From: Pantoea conspicua
Lineage (GTDB): Bacteria; Pseudomonadota; Gammaproteobacteria; Enterobacterales; Enterobacteriaceae
NCBI RefSeq assembly: GCF_002095315.1
Contig: NZ_MLFN01000019.1
Location: forward strand, 1-60,215
DNA length: 60,215 nucleotides
Direction: 5' to 3'
The notes under the pieces: generated by a model
The model's input: the letters and a program-made list of their open reading frames with translations, nothing else
What the model was told of the DNA's origin: nothing
The model's database searches: none
In this document: one piece after another, positions 48,150 through 56,984 of the stretch
How the letters are laid out: every line of letters begins with the position of its first letter
How positions within the stretch are numbered: position 1 is the stretch's first letter
Made by a program: the position numbers and the translations under genes

Positions 48150-48638
48150 TCAGTTGAGTTCACGCGACGCAAACTTTTCCAGCGCCGGGCCATCAAGCCG
48201 GTAACGTACCCACTCGCTCAGCGGAAGCGCATCAATACTGTGATAGAAATCTTTGGCGGATTTATCCCAGTCGAGCACATTCCATTCAATCCGGTTGCAT
48301 TGCCGGCTGACAGCAAGCTGAGCAATATAGTGAAGTATGGCTTTGCCTGCCCCGCGCCCGCGGTAATCGGGCGTGAAATAGAGATCTTCCATATTCAGGC
48401 TACAGCGGCCGAGCCAGGTGGAAAAACTCATTGAAATGACGCAGTAGCCAGCAATCACACCCTCGATTTCACAGAGGTAGGCTTCTGCGGTGCTGTCGGG
48501 TGCAAACAGAGAACGTCTGATCTGGTCAGCATCCGGCACCGACTGTAACGGCGCTTCGCTGTATACGGACAGGCCGTTTACCATGTTACAGATGGCATCC
48601 GTATCTTCCGGGCTGGCCTGTCGAATAATAACGTTCAT
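48150..48638 (-). CDS. GNAT-family N-acetyltransferase, diamine acetyltransferase-like
   Basis: This 162-residue protein has a full GNAT fold: IIRQASPEDTDAICNMVNGL, FTPDYRGRGAGKAILHYIAQ (acetyl-CoA pyrophosphate loop) and WNVLDWDKSAKDFYHSIDAL. The last block and MEDLYF upstream match spermidine/spermine and thialysine acetyltransferases. It would transfer acetyl groups to a small amine in the cytoplasm. It is divergent from a LysR regulator and upstream of the amidase remnant, which may once have been its operon partner. Confidence 0.87.
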   Translation of the reverse strand: MNVIIRQASPEDTDAICNMVNGLSVYSEAPLQSVPDADQIRRSLFAPDSTAEAYLCEIEGVIAGYCVISMSFSTWLGRCSLNMEDLYFTPDYRGRGAGKAILHYIAQLAVSRQCNRIEWNVLDWDKSAKDFYHSIDALPLSEWVRYRLDGPALEKFASRELN

Positions 48639-48732
48639 AAATATTCTCTACTCAGTACCGTTTGATGCCCGTAAGGATAATCGCTATTCTTTAATGAATT
48701 AAGTGCAATAAAATCAATTACAGGTGAATCTG

Positions 48733-49695
48733 ATGCATCATGTACTGAGACGACTCGATCTGAATTTGTTGCCTGTTTTTGATGCTGTATACCGGCACCG
48801 TTCTGTCAGGCTTGCGGCCGGTGAGCTGGCAATGAGCACCTCAGCGTTAAGCCATGCGTTAACCCGCCTGCGTGAATTCCTGAAAGATCCGCTGTTCTAT
48901 CGCCAGGGCCACCGGATGTGTCCCAGCGTCTTTGCGCATCAGCTGGCGCCTCATATTGCCGCGTCCCTTGCCGTCCTCAATCAGCATCTCAGCCCGGTCA
49001 AGCCGTTTGAGCCTCTGACCAGCACGCAATCTTTTCGGATTGCCGTTACGGACTACACCGCCTTCTGTATCTTTCCGGAACTGATTAAAGAGGTTGAAAA
49101 AACCGCACCCGGCATTAATTTCGAACTCTGCCATCTGCCGCATAATCCTGCGCTGAATGAATTACTGGCCGGTGAAGTTGACCTGGCACTGAGTTTTAGC
49201 GAACCGGATGATGTCAGACATCAGGATCTGGATGAGGTGGATTTGTTCAGCGATGAATTCGTGGTGATCAGCAATATTCATCGCGCCAGCCTGACGCTGG
49301 AAGATTATCTGGCGGCGGGTCATCTGGTTGTGACCCCGTGGAATGAAAAGCAAGGCCTGCTGGATACGCACCTTGCCCGACTGGGGCTGACGCGCCGGAT
49401 TACTCTCAAAACGCCCTCAATGCTGAGTTCTCCGCATATTGTGGCTGAAAGTGAATTGCTGATGGCTATACCGTCTTATGTCGCCGGAAGAATTGCCCGG
49501 CTAGCGAAGGTGAAAGTCTTCCCACTGCCCTTTTTCGCCCCCGCTTTTACGGTGAAAATTTACTCTCACCAACGCAGTGGCAAAAAATCCTCGGCCGACT
49601 GGCTTAAAAAGAATATTTTTCAGAGCATTCAGCGTCAGAATCTGACGCTTAATCACGTCCCTGTTCTGCAAATGCCGATTGGACAGCCTCAATAA
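48733..49695 (+). CDS. LysR-family transcriptional regulator
   Basis: This 320-residue protein has the LysR winged helix at the start (LDLNLLPVFDAVYRHRSVRL, AMSTSALSHALTRLREFLKD) and a substrate-binding domain (FRIAVTDYTAF, LCHLPHNPALNELLAGEVDL). The ATG at 48733 has AGGTGA upstream with a suitable gap; a GTG 9 bp earlier is possible. It is divergent from the GNAT gene (94 bp) and probably controls it and the former amidase. Its last 47 bp overlap the end of the converging Fic gene. Confidence 0.9.
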   Translation: MHHVLRRLDLNLLPVFDAVYRHRSVRLAAGELAMSTSALSHALTRLREFLKDPLFYRQGHRMCPSVFAHQLAPHIAASLAVLNQHLSPVKPFEPLTSTQSFRIAVTDYTAFCIFPELIKEVEKTAPGINFELCHLPHNPALNELLAGEVDLALSFSEPDDVRHQDLDEVDLFSDEFVVISNIHRASLTLEDYLAAGHLVVTPWNEKQGLLDTHLARLGLTRRITLKTPSMLSSPHIVAESELLMAIPSYVAGRIARLAKVKVFPLPFFAPAFTVKIYSHQRSGKKSSADWLKKNIFQSIQRQNLTLNHVPVLQMPIGQPQ

Positions 49696-51187
49696 TCTGC
49701 CGGGCCTTTTCGCCATCTTCAAGTTGCGGGAACGCTTTTTTCAGCTTCCCGGAAACCTGCCAGCCATTCTCCTTCAGCGAACGGATGATGCGGCTGGCAT
49801 CCTGATCCGGCATCTCTATTACCTCTTTCAGACGCTGCTGTGCCCGTTGGAAAATGACCAGCACTCTGGCCTCATCAGCCATTTCCGTTTGCACGGTATG
49901 CGCGATCACCCGGGCGGTGTAGAGCACCTGTTCCGTTAAGTCGGGGTAGCGCCAGGCGAATCGCGCGTCGTCATAGTCACTGAAACTGAAGTTGCTCAGC
50001 GTACCGTCTGGATAGGTGATCAGCTCACCGAAACGATAGCTGCCGGCGTAACGTCGCATCAGGCGCTTTGAAAAAACGTCCAGCGTGCGATCGTAACCCG
50101 CGCGGAAATCAAGCGAACTGGTGATGGTGGCTGAGACCGGCAGAATGACGCCGTCCGGTACGGCCCGATCGCGAATCAGCGTATCGTTGATTAAAAACCG
50201 GTGAATGCGCCCATTGCCGTCGCGCATAGGATGGATATACACAAAACCAAAGGCGATAACGCCGGCACGCGCCAGCGGTTCAGCGCCGCGCGTGGCCTGT
50301 TCAAAATCTTTCAGACCCTGCATAAAGCGTGGAATGTCAGTGTACCGCGGCGCAATGTAATGAACGATGTCTTCCCGCATCGTCGCCTGTCCGACAAACA
50401 CCGGCGAGCGGCGCAGCCCCAGCCCGAGCGCATCGTGTCCCAGAATGCCTTTCTGTAAGGTGTGCAGGCTGGCATCACTGAGCGGATCGTCAAGCTGGCC
50501 GCAATATTGCGCAATCACATGCGCAAAGCGCTGAATGCGATCGGCCTGGCTGGCCTCTTTTTCAATCAGAAAACTGGCGCGTGATTCCTTAAACGTCAGC
50601 CAGCTGGCCGTGCGCATCAGAATGTCTGCGCCAAATGCGTTATCCAGCTCGGCGAGGGCGCTCTTCAGATCAAAAGCCAGCGCCTGTGCGGTGGCGGCCG
50701 TCCGCCGCACAATCGGGCAGAAATCGACGCTGCCCGGCAGGTTGTCATTGATGCGCCAGCGCTTTGACCGCTTTACGCGGGTGCGGGTGCGGGTCAGGTA
50801 AGCTTCAGACGAAATCGCATCAACGTAGCCGCCGTTGGTCACATCCGACACCGCCAGCGTCTCGCCGGTCAGCCATTCATAGAAAAAACCGGCACGACGG
50901 GCATATTGCCCATAAGGCTCGCGGCGGCACCAGCTTTCCAGGGGTTCTGGACCGGTGGCGGCAAACAGGCGGGCAAAAAATTCCAGATGGATCTCTTCAT
51001 ATTTGAGGCCAAAGGCAAAGTGACCGGCAAAATCGTCTTCCGGACGATAGCTGGGCGGATAGCGGTTCTCTATCTTCCCCTGACTTTCATGATGGGATCG
51101 TACCGTGCCAATGGCCGATTCAACACGCAGCGGTTGCGCCAGCTCAATAGCATAACGTTCAGATAGCGCCCTAAAACCGACCAGCAT
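49649..51187 (-). CDS. Fic-domain protein, likely AMPylase (class II-like)
   Basis: This 512-residue protein has a complete Fic core, HPMRDGNGRIHR (H319 to R330), which uses ATP to transfer AMP to Ser, Thr or Tyr. About 110 residues before it lies SFLIEKE (S205-E209), which fits the inhibitory motif (S/T)xxxE(G/N) except that Lys replaces Gly/Asn. The C-terminal ~80 residues look like a winged helix (SLKENGWQVSGKLKKAFPQL). N-terminal ~180 residues are of unknown fold. The start at 51187 has AAGGA 7 nt upstream. No antitoxin gene is adjacent, which agrees with internal inhibition. Upstream repeats may be its own operators. Confidence 0.88.
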   Translation of the reverse strand: MLVGFRALSERYAIELAQPLRVESAIGTVRSHHESQGKIENRYPPSYRPEDDFAGHFAFGLKYEEIHLEFFARLFAATGPEPLESWCRREPYGQYARRAGFFYEWLTGETLAVSDVTNGGYVDAISSEAYLTRTRTRVKRSKRWRINDNLPGSVDFCPIVRRTAATAQALAFDLKSALAELDNAFGADILMRTASWLTFKESRASFLIEKEASQADRIQRFAHVIAQYCGQLDDPLSDASLHTLQKGILGHDALGLGLRRSPVFVGQATMREDIVHYIAPRYTDIPRFMQGLKDFEQATRGAEPLARAGVIAFGFVYIHPMRDGNGRIHRFLINDTLIRDRAVPDGVILPVSATITSSLDFRAGYDRTLDVFSKRLMRRYAGSYRFGELITYPDGTLSNFSFSDYDDARFAWRYPDLTEQVLYTARVIAHTVQTEMADEARVLVIFQRAQQRLKEVIEMPDQDASRIIRSLKENGWQVSGKLKKAFPQLEDGEKARQIIEAVQSAFAEQGRD

Positions 51188-51210
51188 GGTTAAATCCTTT
51201 ATTTTCCGAC

Positions 51211-51327
51211 CGAAAATGATAATAAAAGAAGTTTGTAACACGAAAATGATAACCCCGCCAGTCGGCTACGTTAACGGCTGCGTAAAAAGGGTAATAAAAA
51301 GAGGCTTAGCGGTGAAAATGCTAATAA
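51211..51327. repeat. Three direct repeats upstream of the fic gene, candidate operators
   Basis: CGAAAATGATAA occurs twice exactly (51211-51222 and 51241-51252), starts 30 bp apart. A third related copy TGAAAATGCTAA is at 51313-51324. They sit 24 to 137 bp upstream of the fic start. Repeated boxes of equal sequence in a promoter suggest binding by a regulator, perhaps the winged-helix part of Fic itself. Confidence 0.65.
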
Positions 51328-51525
51328 CTGAGGCGTAATCAGATCGGGACAATTTTCACGAAAGTCCTGTTCCTGACGAACAACGCTGAGAAAAAGTGGG
51401 GCGACTACCCGTAAAGGCGCGCAGAAAAAACATGACGGGTAAGGCACTGAAACCCTTTCCCGGCAGATGACCCGCAGGGAAAGGCTGATAACGTTTCCCA
51501 GCCTGCGTCACTGGCAGGCTGTAAT

Positions 51526-51722
51526 CGGGCGGCTTCCTCAGCGGCGTTCAGCACCCGGATATTCGTCTGAAACGAGTTGCTGTTGATGACCGTGATAATC
51601 TCGCCACCGCGGCCCGCATTAACGGAGGCTTCCGTGACCAGCTGGCTGGCATGATGCGCGTTTCAGCATTCTGTTCCACCGAGGAGGCCAGCTGTTCCAT
51701 ACTCGCCGCGGTTTCTGGCAGG
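51526..51722 (-). pseudogene. Chemoreceptor remnant
   Basis: The minus strand reads ETAASMEQLASSVEQNAE, a conserved signalling-domain segment, then after a frame change HHASQLVTEASVNAGRGGEI and NSNSFQTNIRVLNAAEEAAR, the tip-region motif in degraded form. It has lost both ends and about 15 internal residues. It is the third chemoreceptor fragment in the window. Confidence 0.7.
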
Positions 51723-51727
51723 CGATG

Positions 51728-52300
51728 TCAGGGCTTACGCGCGATACAGAGCACCCCGATGATGATAACGGCTATTCCCGCCAGTCCGCGCCAGCTAAAA
51801 GACTCATGAAAAAAAGGGAGGCCGACAGCGGCCAGCCACACCAGCACATAACTCAGGCTAAGCAGTGGATAAACCCGGTTAAGCGGAAAATGACGAAGCG
51901 CCTGTATCCAGCACAGCATTGACAATCCGTAGGTGCCGAGTCCGGTCAGCAGCATCAGCGCGGGAAGCAGGGCAAAAGAGATGCCCGCTGCGGCCAGCGC
52001 CACAAAAATAAAATTGAGGCTCAGCATCGGATACGCCTGGCTGACCGGCACCCGCTGCAGCCCGTGGCGCAGCTCACGCTGGACAGCGTAACTTGCCTGC
52101 GGTTCGGGCGAGATCGATAGCGCCAGCAGGATTACGTACGCAGGCCGATGGCACAAGCTCTTCTGCGAGATGGCCGTTGTGCGACAGCAAATGACCACAA
52201 CACCACAGGCGCGCTCGCAACAGACGAAAAACCCAACAGCGCGTGAGTGACCCGCAGGCAGATCGTCCTGCCGGTCCGGATCATAGCGACACTTTTTCAA
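51728..52300 (-). pseudogene. Fused ArnE/ArnF-like (SMR-type) transporter remnant
   Basis: The 190-codon frame joins pieces of two small membrane proteins. First comes an ArnE-like end (LQRVPVSQAYPMLSLNFIFV). Directly after it is an ArnF-like C-terminal half (YGLSMLCWIQALRHFPLNRV, YPLLSLSYVLVWLAAVGLPF). ArnE and ArnF together flip aminoarabinose-lipid across the inner membrane; here the end of the first and start of the second are deleted, creating a hybrid. The first ~70 codons show no family match and look degraded. Related SMR or EamA pairs of other function are possible origins. Confidence 0.6.
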
Positions 52301-53294
52301 CCGGACAGAATCGATGATCGGCCAGTGAAATCACTGCCGCTTCAGCAATTGCCTGGGCTTGCAGACCATCTTCCAGCCCAGGAAGATCGTCAACTAACTC
52401 CCCATTCAGCGAACGGACAAACGCATCCAGCTGCGCAAAGTAGGTCGCCTTTACGCGACTGAACCAGTCAGGTAGCAGCCCTGGCTGCTGGATCTGCTCG
52501 CGCTGATAGCAGGTCACGCCTTGCTGCTGCTGACTGCGGGACTCCAGCATGCCAAGTGGTCCCATCACACTGATCCGCTCATCGTAGCCGTAGCCAGTGC
52601 GGCGGGCATTATCCAGTTGCGCCAGCCCGCCACGTTGCAGCCGCAGCAGCAACATGCTGGTGTCCACGTCCGAAAAATTGCTGATGGCGGGCAGTGCCAG
52701 TGCCGCACCCATGGCGGCCACTTCCGTCACTTCGTCATCGGTCAGCCAGCGTAGCAGATCAAAAAAATGGATCGCCTGATCGCGCATCTGTCCTCCGGAT
52801 GCCTGCAGATACGCCAGCGGCGGCATTTCAGAGGAACGGCAGACCATCTGAATCAATTCCGCCGGCCCCACTCTGCCCTGCCGGAGTTGCTGCTTAAGCT
52901 GCTGGTGGCTGACATCGAAACGGCGATTGAATCCGACCGTCACCGGCACATTAAAGGGCAATACCTGAGCCACCACCCGGCGCGCGCGTTCCAGTGACAG
53001 ATCGATAGGCTTCTCACAGTAGATCGCTTTGCCTGCGCGCGCCGCCGCCACCAGCAGATCGGCATGGGTCGGTGTCGCGCTGGCGATGAGCACCATGTCA
53101 ATACTGTCATCATTCATCACCTGGCTGACTGGCGCAGCGTGAGCAGCAAAACGCGCAGCAAATGTGGCGGCGCGTACGCTATCAGTATCGGTAACGGAAA
53201 CCAGCTCTGTGGCCGGATGCGCCTGCAGATTCGCGGCATGCACCTCACCAATAAATCCACACCCCAGCAGGGCAACACGTTGCTTTTTATTCAT
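52281..53294 (-). CDS. Gfo/Idh/MocA oxidoreductase, inositol 2-dehydrogenase-like
   Basis: This 337-residue enzyme has the dinucleotide-binding motif LLGCGFIGEVHAANL at the start, the signature YCEKPIDLS near residue 95 (Lys-Pro), GFNRRFD, and the catalytic Asp/His in MRDQAIHFFDLLRW. The match is best with IolG-type inositol or sugar dehydrogenases using NAD. GGAG lies 9 nt before the ATG. It is divergent from a LacI-type regulator, 109 bp away. It has no other sugar-catabolic partner here. Confidence 0.87.
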   Translation of the reverse strand: MNKKQRVALLGCGFIGEVHAANLQAHPATELVSVTDTDSVRAATFAARFAAHAAPVSQVMNDDSIDMVLIASATPTHADLLVAAARAGKAIYCEKPIDLSLERARRVVAQVLPFNVPVTVGFNRRFDVSHQQLKQQLRQGRVGPAELIQMVCRSSEMPPLAYLQASGGQMRDQAIHFFDLLRWLTDDEVTEVAAMGAALALPAISNFSDVDTSMLLLRLQRGGLAQLDNARRTGYGYDERISVMGPLGMLESRSQQQQGVTCYQREQIQQPGLLPDWFSRVKATYFAQLDAFVRSLNGELVDDLPGLEDGLQAQAIAEAAVISLADHRFCPVEKVSL

Positions 53295-53340
53295 TTATTT
53301 GAACTCCATCATAATCCAGCGGAAAGCGACCTTCGCAGCT

Positions 53341-53391
53341 TAACCTTGCTGGTTACACTGGTGACATCGCATTGTTGAGGTCTTTACCTCA
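53341..53391. promoter_or_regulatory. Dyads between the Gfo/Idh and LacI-type genes, candidate operators
   Basis: Two short inverted repeats occur in the 109-bp divergent gap: TAACC-TTGCT-GGTTA (53341-53355) and TGAGGT-CTTT-ACCTCA (53376-53391). LacI-family proteins bind such dyads in the promoter of their neighbour. Either could be the operator. Confidence 0.4.
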
Positions 53392-53403
53392 GGAGAGAAA
53401 AGA

Positions 53404-54414
53404 ATGTCGCTGAAAGAGATCGCCCGGCGTGCGGGTGTCGGTCTGGCGACCGTGGATCGGGTGCTCAACGAGCGCGGCGGCGTGTCACCCCTGACAGTGC
53501 GTAAAGTCCTGCAGGCCGCGCGTGAAAGCGGGATGAAACGCATTTTGCCGGAAGAGCATCGCCAGCCGTGGCAGATTGAAGTGTTAATCAGCAGCAACGA
53601 TGCTTTTTTCTTCCGCCAGCTGGCACAGGATTTTATTGAAGCGGCAATGCATCCGGGCTATCGGCGGCTGACACTGCACCGTACGTTTGTGCCTGAAGCG
53701 CAGCATGAGCGACTGGCACAGCGCATTATGGCAGGCAGCGAAACGCGGGACGGTCTGATCGTCTTTGCGCATGCACATCCGGCGATTTACGCCGCGCTGG
53801 TGCACTGTCAGGCGCGTGGAGTGCCGGTTATCACGCTGGTGACCGATCTGCCTGACGCGGCCCGGCTCTGCCATGTTGGTATAGACCAGCAAAAAGCAGG
53901 ACGTACCGCCGGACAACTGATGGGCAAAATGCTGCAACAGCCGGGTGAGGTGCTGGTTGTCAGTGGACGAATGGATTACACCGCGCATCGAGAGCGAATC
54001 GACGGCTTTCGTGATGTGCTGAGCGCACGTTTTCCGCATCTTCATTTGCGGGAGGTGCTGGCGGCTGAGGAAAATCGTGATGTCATCAGTAAACTGCTGG
54101 AAAAACAGTTGATCCAGGGCGGAAATTTGCGGGGTATTTATAATACGGGTCTGGGAAACACCGAAATTGGCCAGGCGCTGGCGCGTCATCGCCGCCTGAA
54201 TCAGTGCGTGTGGATTGCCCATGAGCTCTATTCCACCACCCGTACGCTACTGGCGCAGCAAAGTCTCGCTCTGACGCTGGACCAGAACACGCGGCAACAT
54301 GCGCAGCTGGCGCTGCAACTGATGCTGAACTATATGGAACAGGGAGAAAAACCTGAAATATACGCAACAGGTAAGGTTGAGTTCGTTATTTACACATCAG
54401 AAAATAGCGTTTAG
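53404..54414 (+). CDS. LacI-family transcriptional regulator
   Basis: This 336-residue protein starts with the LacI helix-turn-helix (SLKEIARRAGVGLATVDRVL), then a periplasmic-binding-protein-like sensor domain (LISSNDAFFFRQLAQDF, HVGIDQQKAGRTAGQLMGKM, IYNTGLGNTEIGQALARHRR). The sensor resembles sugar-binding proteins of the ribose/inositol type. AGGAG lies 6 nt before the ATG. Position makes it the regulator of the divergent dehydrogenase, probably responding to a sugar or inositol. Confidence 0.92.
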   Translation: MSLKEIARRAGVGLATVDRVLNERGGVSPLTVRKVLQAARESGMKRILPEEHRQPWQIEVLISSNDAFFFRQLAQDFIEAAMHPGYRRLTLHRTFVPEAQHERLAQRIMAGSETRDGLIVFAHAHPAIYAALVHCQARGVPVITLVTDLPDAARLCHVGIDQQKAGRTAGQLMGKMLQQPGEVLVVSGRMDYTAHRERIDGFRDVLSARFPHLHLREVLAAEENRDVISKLLEKQLIQGGNLRGIYNTGLGNTEIGQALARHRRLNQCVWIAHELYSTTRTLLAQQSLALTLDQNTRQHAQLALQLMLNYMEQGEKPEIYATGKVEFVIYTSENSV

Positions 54415-55237
54415 GCATCAGGTGCGGGAGGTCTGCCCACATTCTGCAAGCAAGGTTCAGATCGGCCGCAGGATTAAAGAATAAGCCGTTTATGCCACTA
54501 TTTTTCCCTTTAAAGTTTGCTCTGCACCCTGTCAGCACGCGCAACTTTAGTCCGCCTTTTAACTTCAACCATCAATAAACCCAATTACTTTTTTCATCTT
54601 ATTTCTGGAAGCTGGGTTAGTTGATGATTTACTGAATGTTAAAAAAAGGTAAAGCATAAAATTAATGTAATATTTTAAGCAGCGTAAATAGTCATTAATT
54701 ACAGCGCAATAGCTTTCCCGCACAACAAATCAAAAACCCGTATATCAATTAACCTATAGCCCTGCTCAATAAACAACCACTCCGCACCTTTTTGTCGACT
54801 AATATCAACTTTGTTTACTTATAATGACTGATAATGTCAGCACTGTCAGAGACCTCTTACGGTACCTTTAAAACCGTAATAATTCCGGAACCGTAATGAG
54901 ACAGAACAGGGGCCTCCCGTTCAGCATATGTTAACAACATTAATTTAAAATTATAAAAATTCTTACATGTTAAAACCTAATTACTTTTTACTTTACAAGG
55001 AGATAAGCGCCGTGTATCTGAAATGCGACCTGATGACTTCAATGTAACAATGATTGGTTCGGTGTAATACTCCCGTTAAGTTACCGCTCCGTTAAGCATG
55101 ACTCTTTATAAAGAGCTATGTGTCCAGGCTGAGCGAGAACAACACGTCTCAAACTCACGCCAGCCAGACAGCATTATGATTTACGTCTCCGTTAAGGACG
55201 CCGAACGTTTTTTAACATATTGATTATTGGAGGATCT
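54415..55237. other. AT-rich region upstream of the Hha-like gene
   Basis: About 820 bp with no supported gene. AT-rich, with repeated ACCGTAA boxes at 54857-54896 listed separately. It should hold the hha-like promoter. Confidence 0.5.
54857..54897. repeat. Clustered ACCGTAA boxes, one inverted
   Basis: TTACGGT (54857-54863) and ACCGTAA (54873-54879) form a 7-bp dyad, and a second ACCGTAA follows (54890-54896). The direct pair extends to AACCGTAAT, with starts 17 bp apart. They may be protein-binding sites or chance. Confidence 0.45.
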
Positions 55238-55441
55238 ATGAAAAAGACTGATTATCTCATGCAATTGCGAAATTGCCCCTGTAAAGACATTCTGGATATC
55301 GTCACCAGCTATATGCGTTACCGTGTACCAATGGAAGACCTTTCTTCATTTGAAAGTGCGTACGATCACCGCAAAGCCGAACTGGTTATGAACGAAATTT
55401 ATAGCGAAGTGCCCATTGAAGCCTGGCGGTATGTCTATTAA
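55238..55441 (+). CDS. Hha/YmoA-family nucleoid modulator
   Basis: This 67-residue protein matches Hha: KKTDYLMQLRNCPCKDILDI, then ESAYDHRKAELVMNEIYSEV and a final IEAWRYVY (Hha: DHRLAELTMNKLYDKIP). Hha proteins lack a DNA-binding domain of their own and attach to H-NS, sharpening silencing of horizontally acquired genes and virulence or fimbrial genes. The ATG at 55238 follows GGAGG with 4-nt spacing. Two H-NS paralogues 31 and 34 kb upstream in this window are natural partners. Confidence 0.9.
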   Translation: MKKTDYLMQLRNCPCKDILDIVTSYMRYRVPMEDLSSFESAYDHRKAELVMNEIYSEVPIEAWRYVY

Positions 55442-55532
55442 CAACACCCACTCACTATGTACCTTAAATCATCACTATTTCAGGTCAGTCAGGCCCTGTT
55501 ACTGAATAAATGATTGTCTGACTGAATGAAAA

Positions 55533-55564
55533 ACAGAGCACCATCAACACGGGTGATGCTCTGT
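55533..55564 (-). terminator. Minus-strand terminator beside a kinase-like remnant
   Basis: ACAGAGCA (55533-55540) pairs with TGCTCTGT (55557-55564), and ATCA with TGAT inside, with a 2-nt bulge and a short loop. On the minus strand the hairpin is followed by TTTTT. It is a good terminator, though no intact gene now ends here. Confidence 0.65.
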
Positions 55565-55700
55565 CAATATTGAAAGTAATGGTGAAAATATCCCCATTGA
55601 TACCGTCTATTCTAACGGAACCGCCAAAAATTTTGTTCACTTTGCATTTAATCAGATAGCACGTTTCATGTCGTCTGCCACGCCGAGGATGGCCGGCAGC
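55565..55700 (-). pseudogene. Possible histidine-kinase C-terminal remnant
   Basis: Just before the terminator the minus strand reads FGGSVRIDGINGDIFTITF, like the last strands of histidine-kinase ATPase domains (GGS-x-x-x-DG-xx-GT-xFTIxF). An upstream shifted frame holds LIKMQSEQ. Only about 40 codons remain. The assignment rests on a short match. Confidence 0.3.
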
Positions 55701-56984
55701 CATTACAGGCCCCGGCAGCAGGTGGCCGGTTTGAAAGTTTAATGTTAGTACCGTTTCCATCTGCATGACTGCCAGGCAGGCAAATGTTACTCAGGTTCGC
55801 GTTATTGCCCCGGCACTAAGGTTGCAAACCTGGGTTTATAAAATTCAGTTCTGCCTCTGCATCTTTACTTTTTGGCAATAACAGGAAAACAGACCTGCGC
55901 CTCTATTCACAAAAAGACGTTGAGCAGTCTGTTCAGTGCCTGAGCTCATCAATAAATACCTGATCTTTTGCGGCGTTTCTCATTACGTCAAGCATTCAAA
56001 ATCATCGTTGCCGTACCAGACAGACTGCGGCATCAGACGTTCCGGACGCCATAAATTACTTTGCGAAGACAACTATGCTGACGGAAGACATGGCCGCTAT
56101 AAATAATAAATCGTTGTCGCCTTTTTTATGCATAAAGTGACAAGGGATACCCCATGATAAAGGCAGTGCGTTCAATTACGTTAAACCTTTTAAGTACACC
56201 ATTTTTATGACAAAGTATGCCATTAACGGCATAGAATTATATCAGTTGATATTCAGCTGGGGCAATTTATCTGGCTGGGTAACGGTGTCCTGAGCTAAAA
56301 CGTTACCGCACAGTTCATCCACCGACCGGTTCTGACATCGACATAAACCGCTAACGGTTTTAACGACGCCACCATTAAGACCAGGCAAATTCCCTATCAC
56401 GTGCATAAATGCCCTTTCGTTGAGATCTGGAAGAACCACAATCAGTCAACTACTGAGGTTAATATCAATGTATCCAGAGCAATAACCCGCTTAGTTTTTC
56501 TTTTAATGATATAGGTTAAATGCAAACTTAATGGCAATACAGTAAACAGATATTGTTTGTCAGGTAATTTCATTAATTTATTCCTCGTCATCTATCCTTG
56601 AGAGCTTCACTTTACTGCCAGTGATGTCATCGACCACCGATTATATATACTCAAAAAGCAATGCTTGTAAAAGCTTTTAACAATCAAACCCCACCTGCAA
56701 TTTCCGCATCACCTTAATTTTCAACGAAGAAGATCTGCGGACGCAGTGTTCATCGTCACAACAACATAAAAGCGGACACTTTCGGTATCTTTACACAATT
56801 CAAGAATGCCCGGCATAATCCTCTTACTTACATTAAAGATGGCATTATGAATTATATGTTTGCTATCAACCTGACCGAAAATTATCAGGCAACTCATTCA
56901 ATGCGTTTAAACATGTCCTGATGGAATCGTGATCAATTGAGTTGAAACCGGATCGTCAAAAAATCTTAAGGAAGAGTTACAGGT
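55701..56984. other. AT-rich region upstream of the autotransporter gene
   Basis: About 1.3 kb without a supported gene. A 65-codon minus-strand frame at 56242-56439 has no ribosome site or family match. The promoter of the autotransporter should be at the right end. It is a likely H-NS/Hha target by its composition. Confidence 0.5.

Noticed and set aside
56242..56439. 65-codon minus-strand frame
   Set aside because: No ribosome site and no recognisable sequence.
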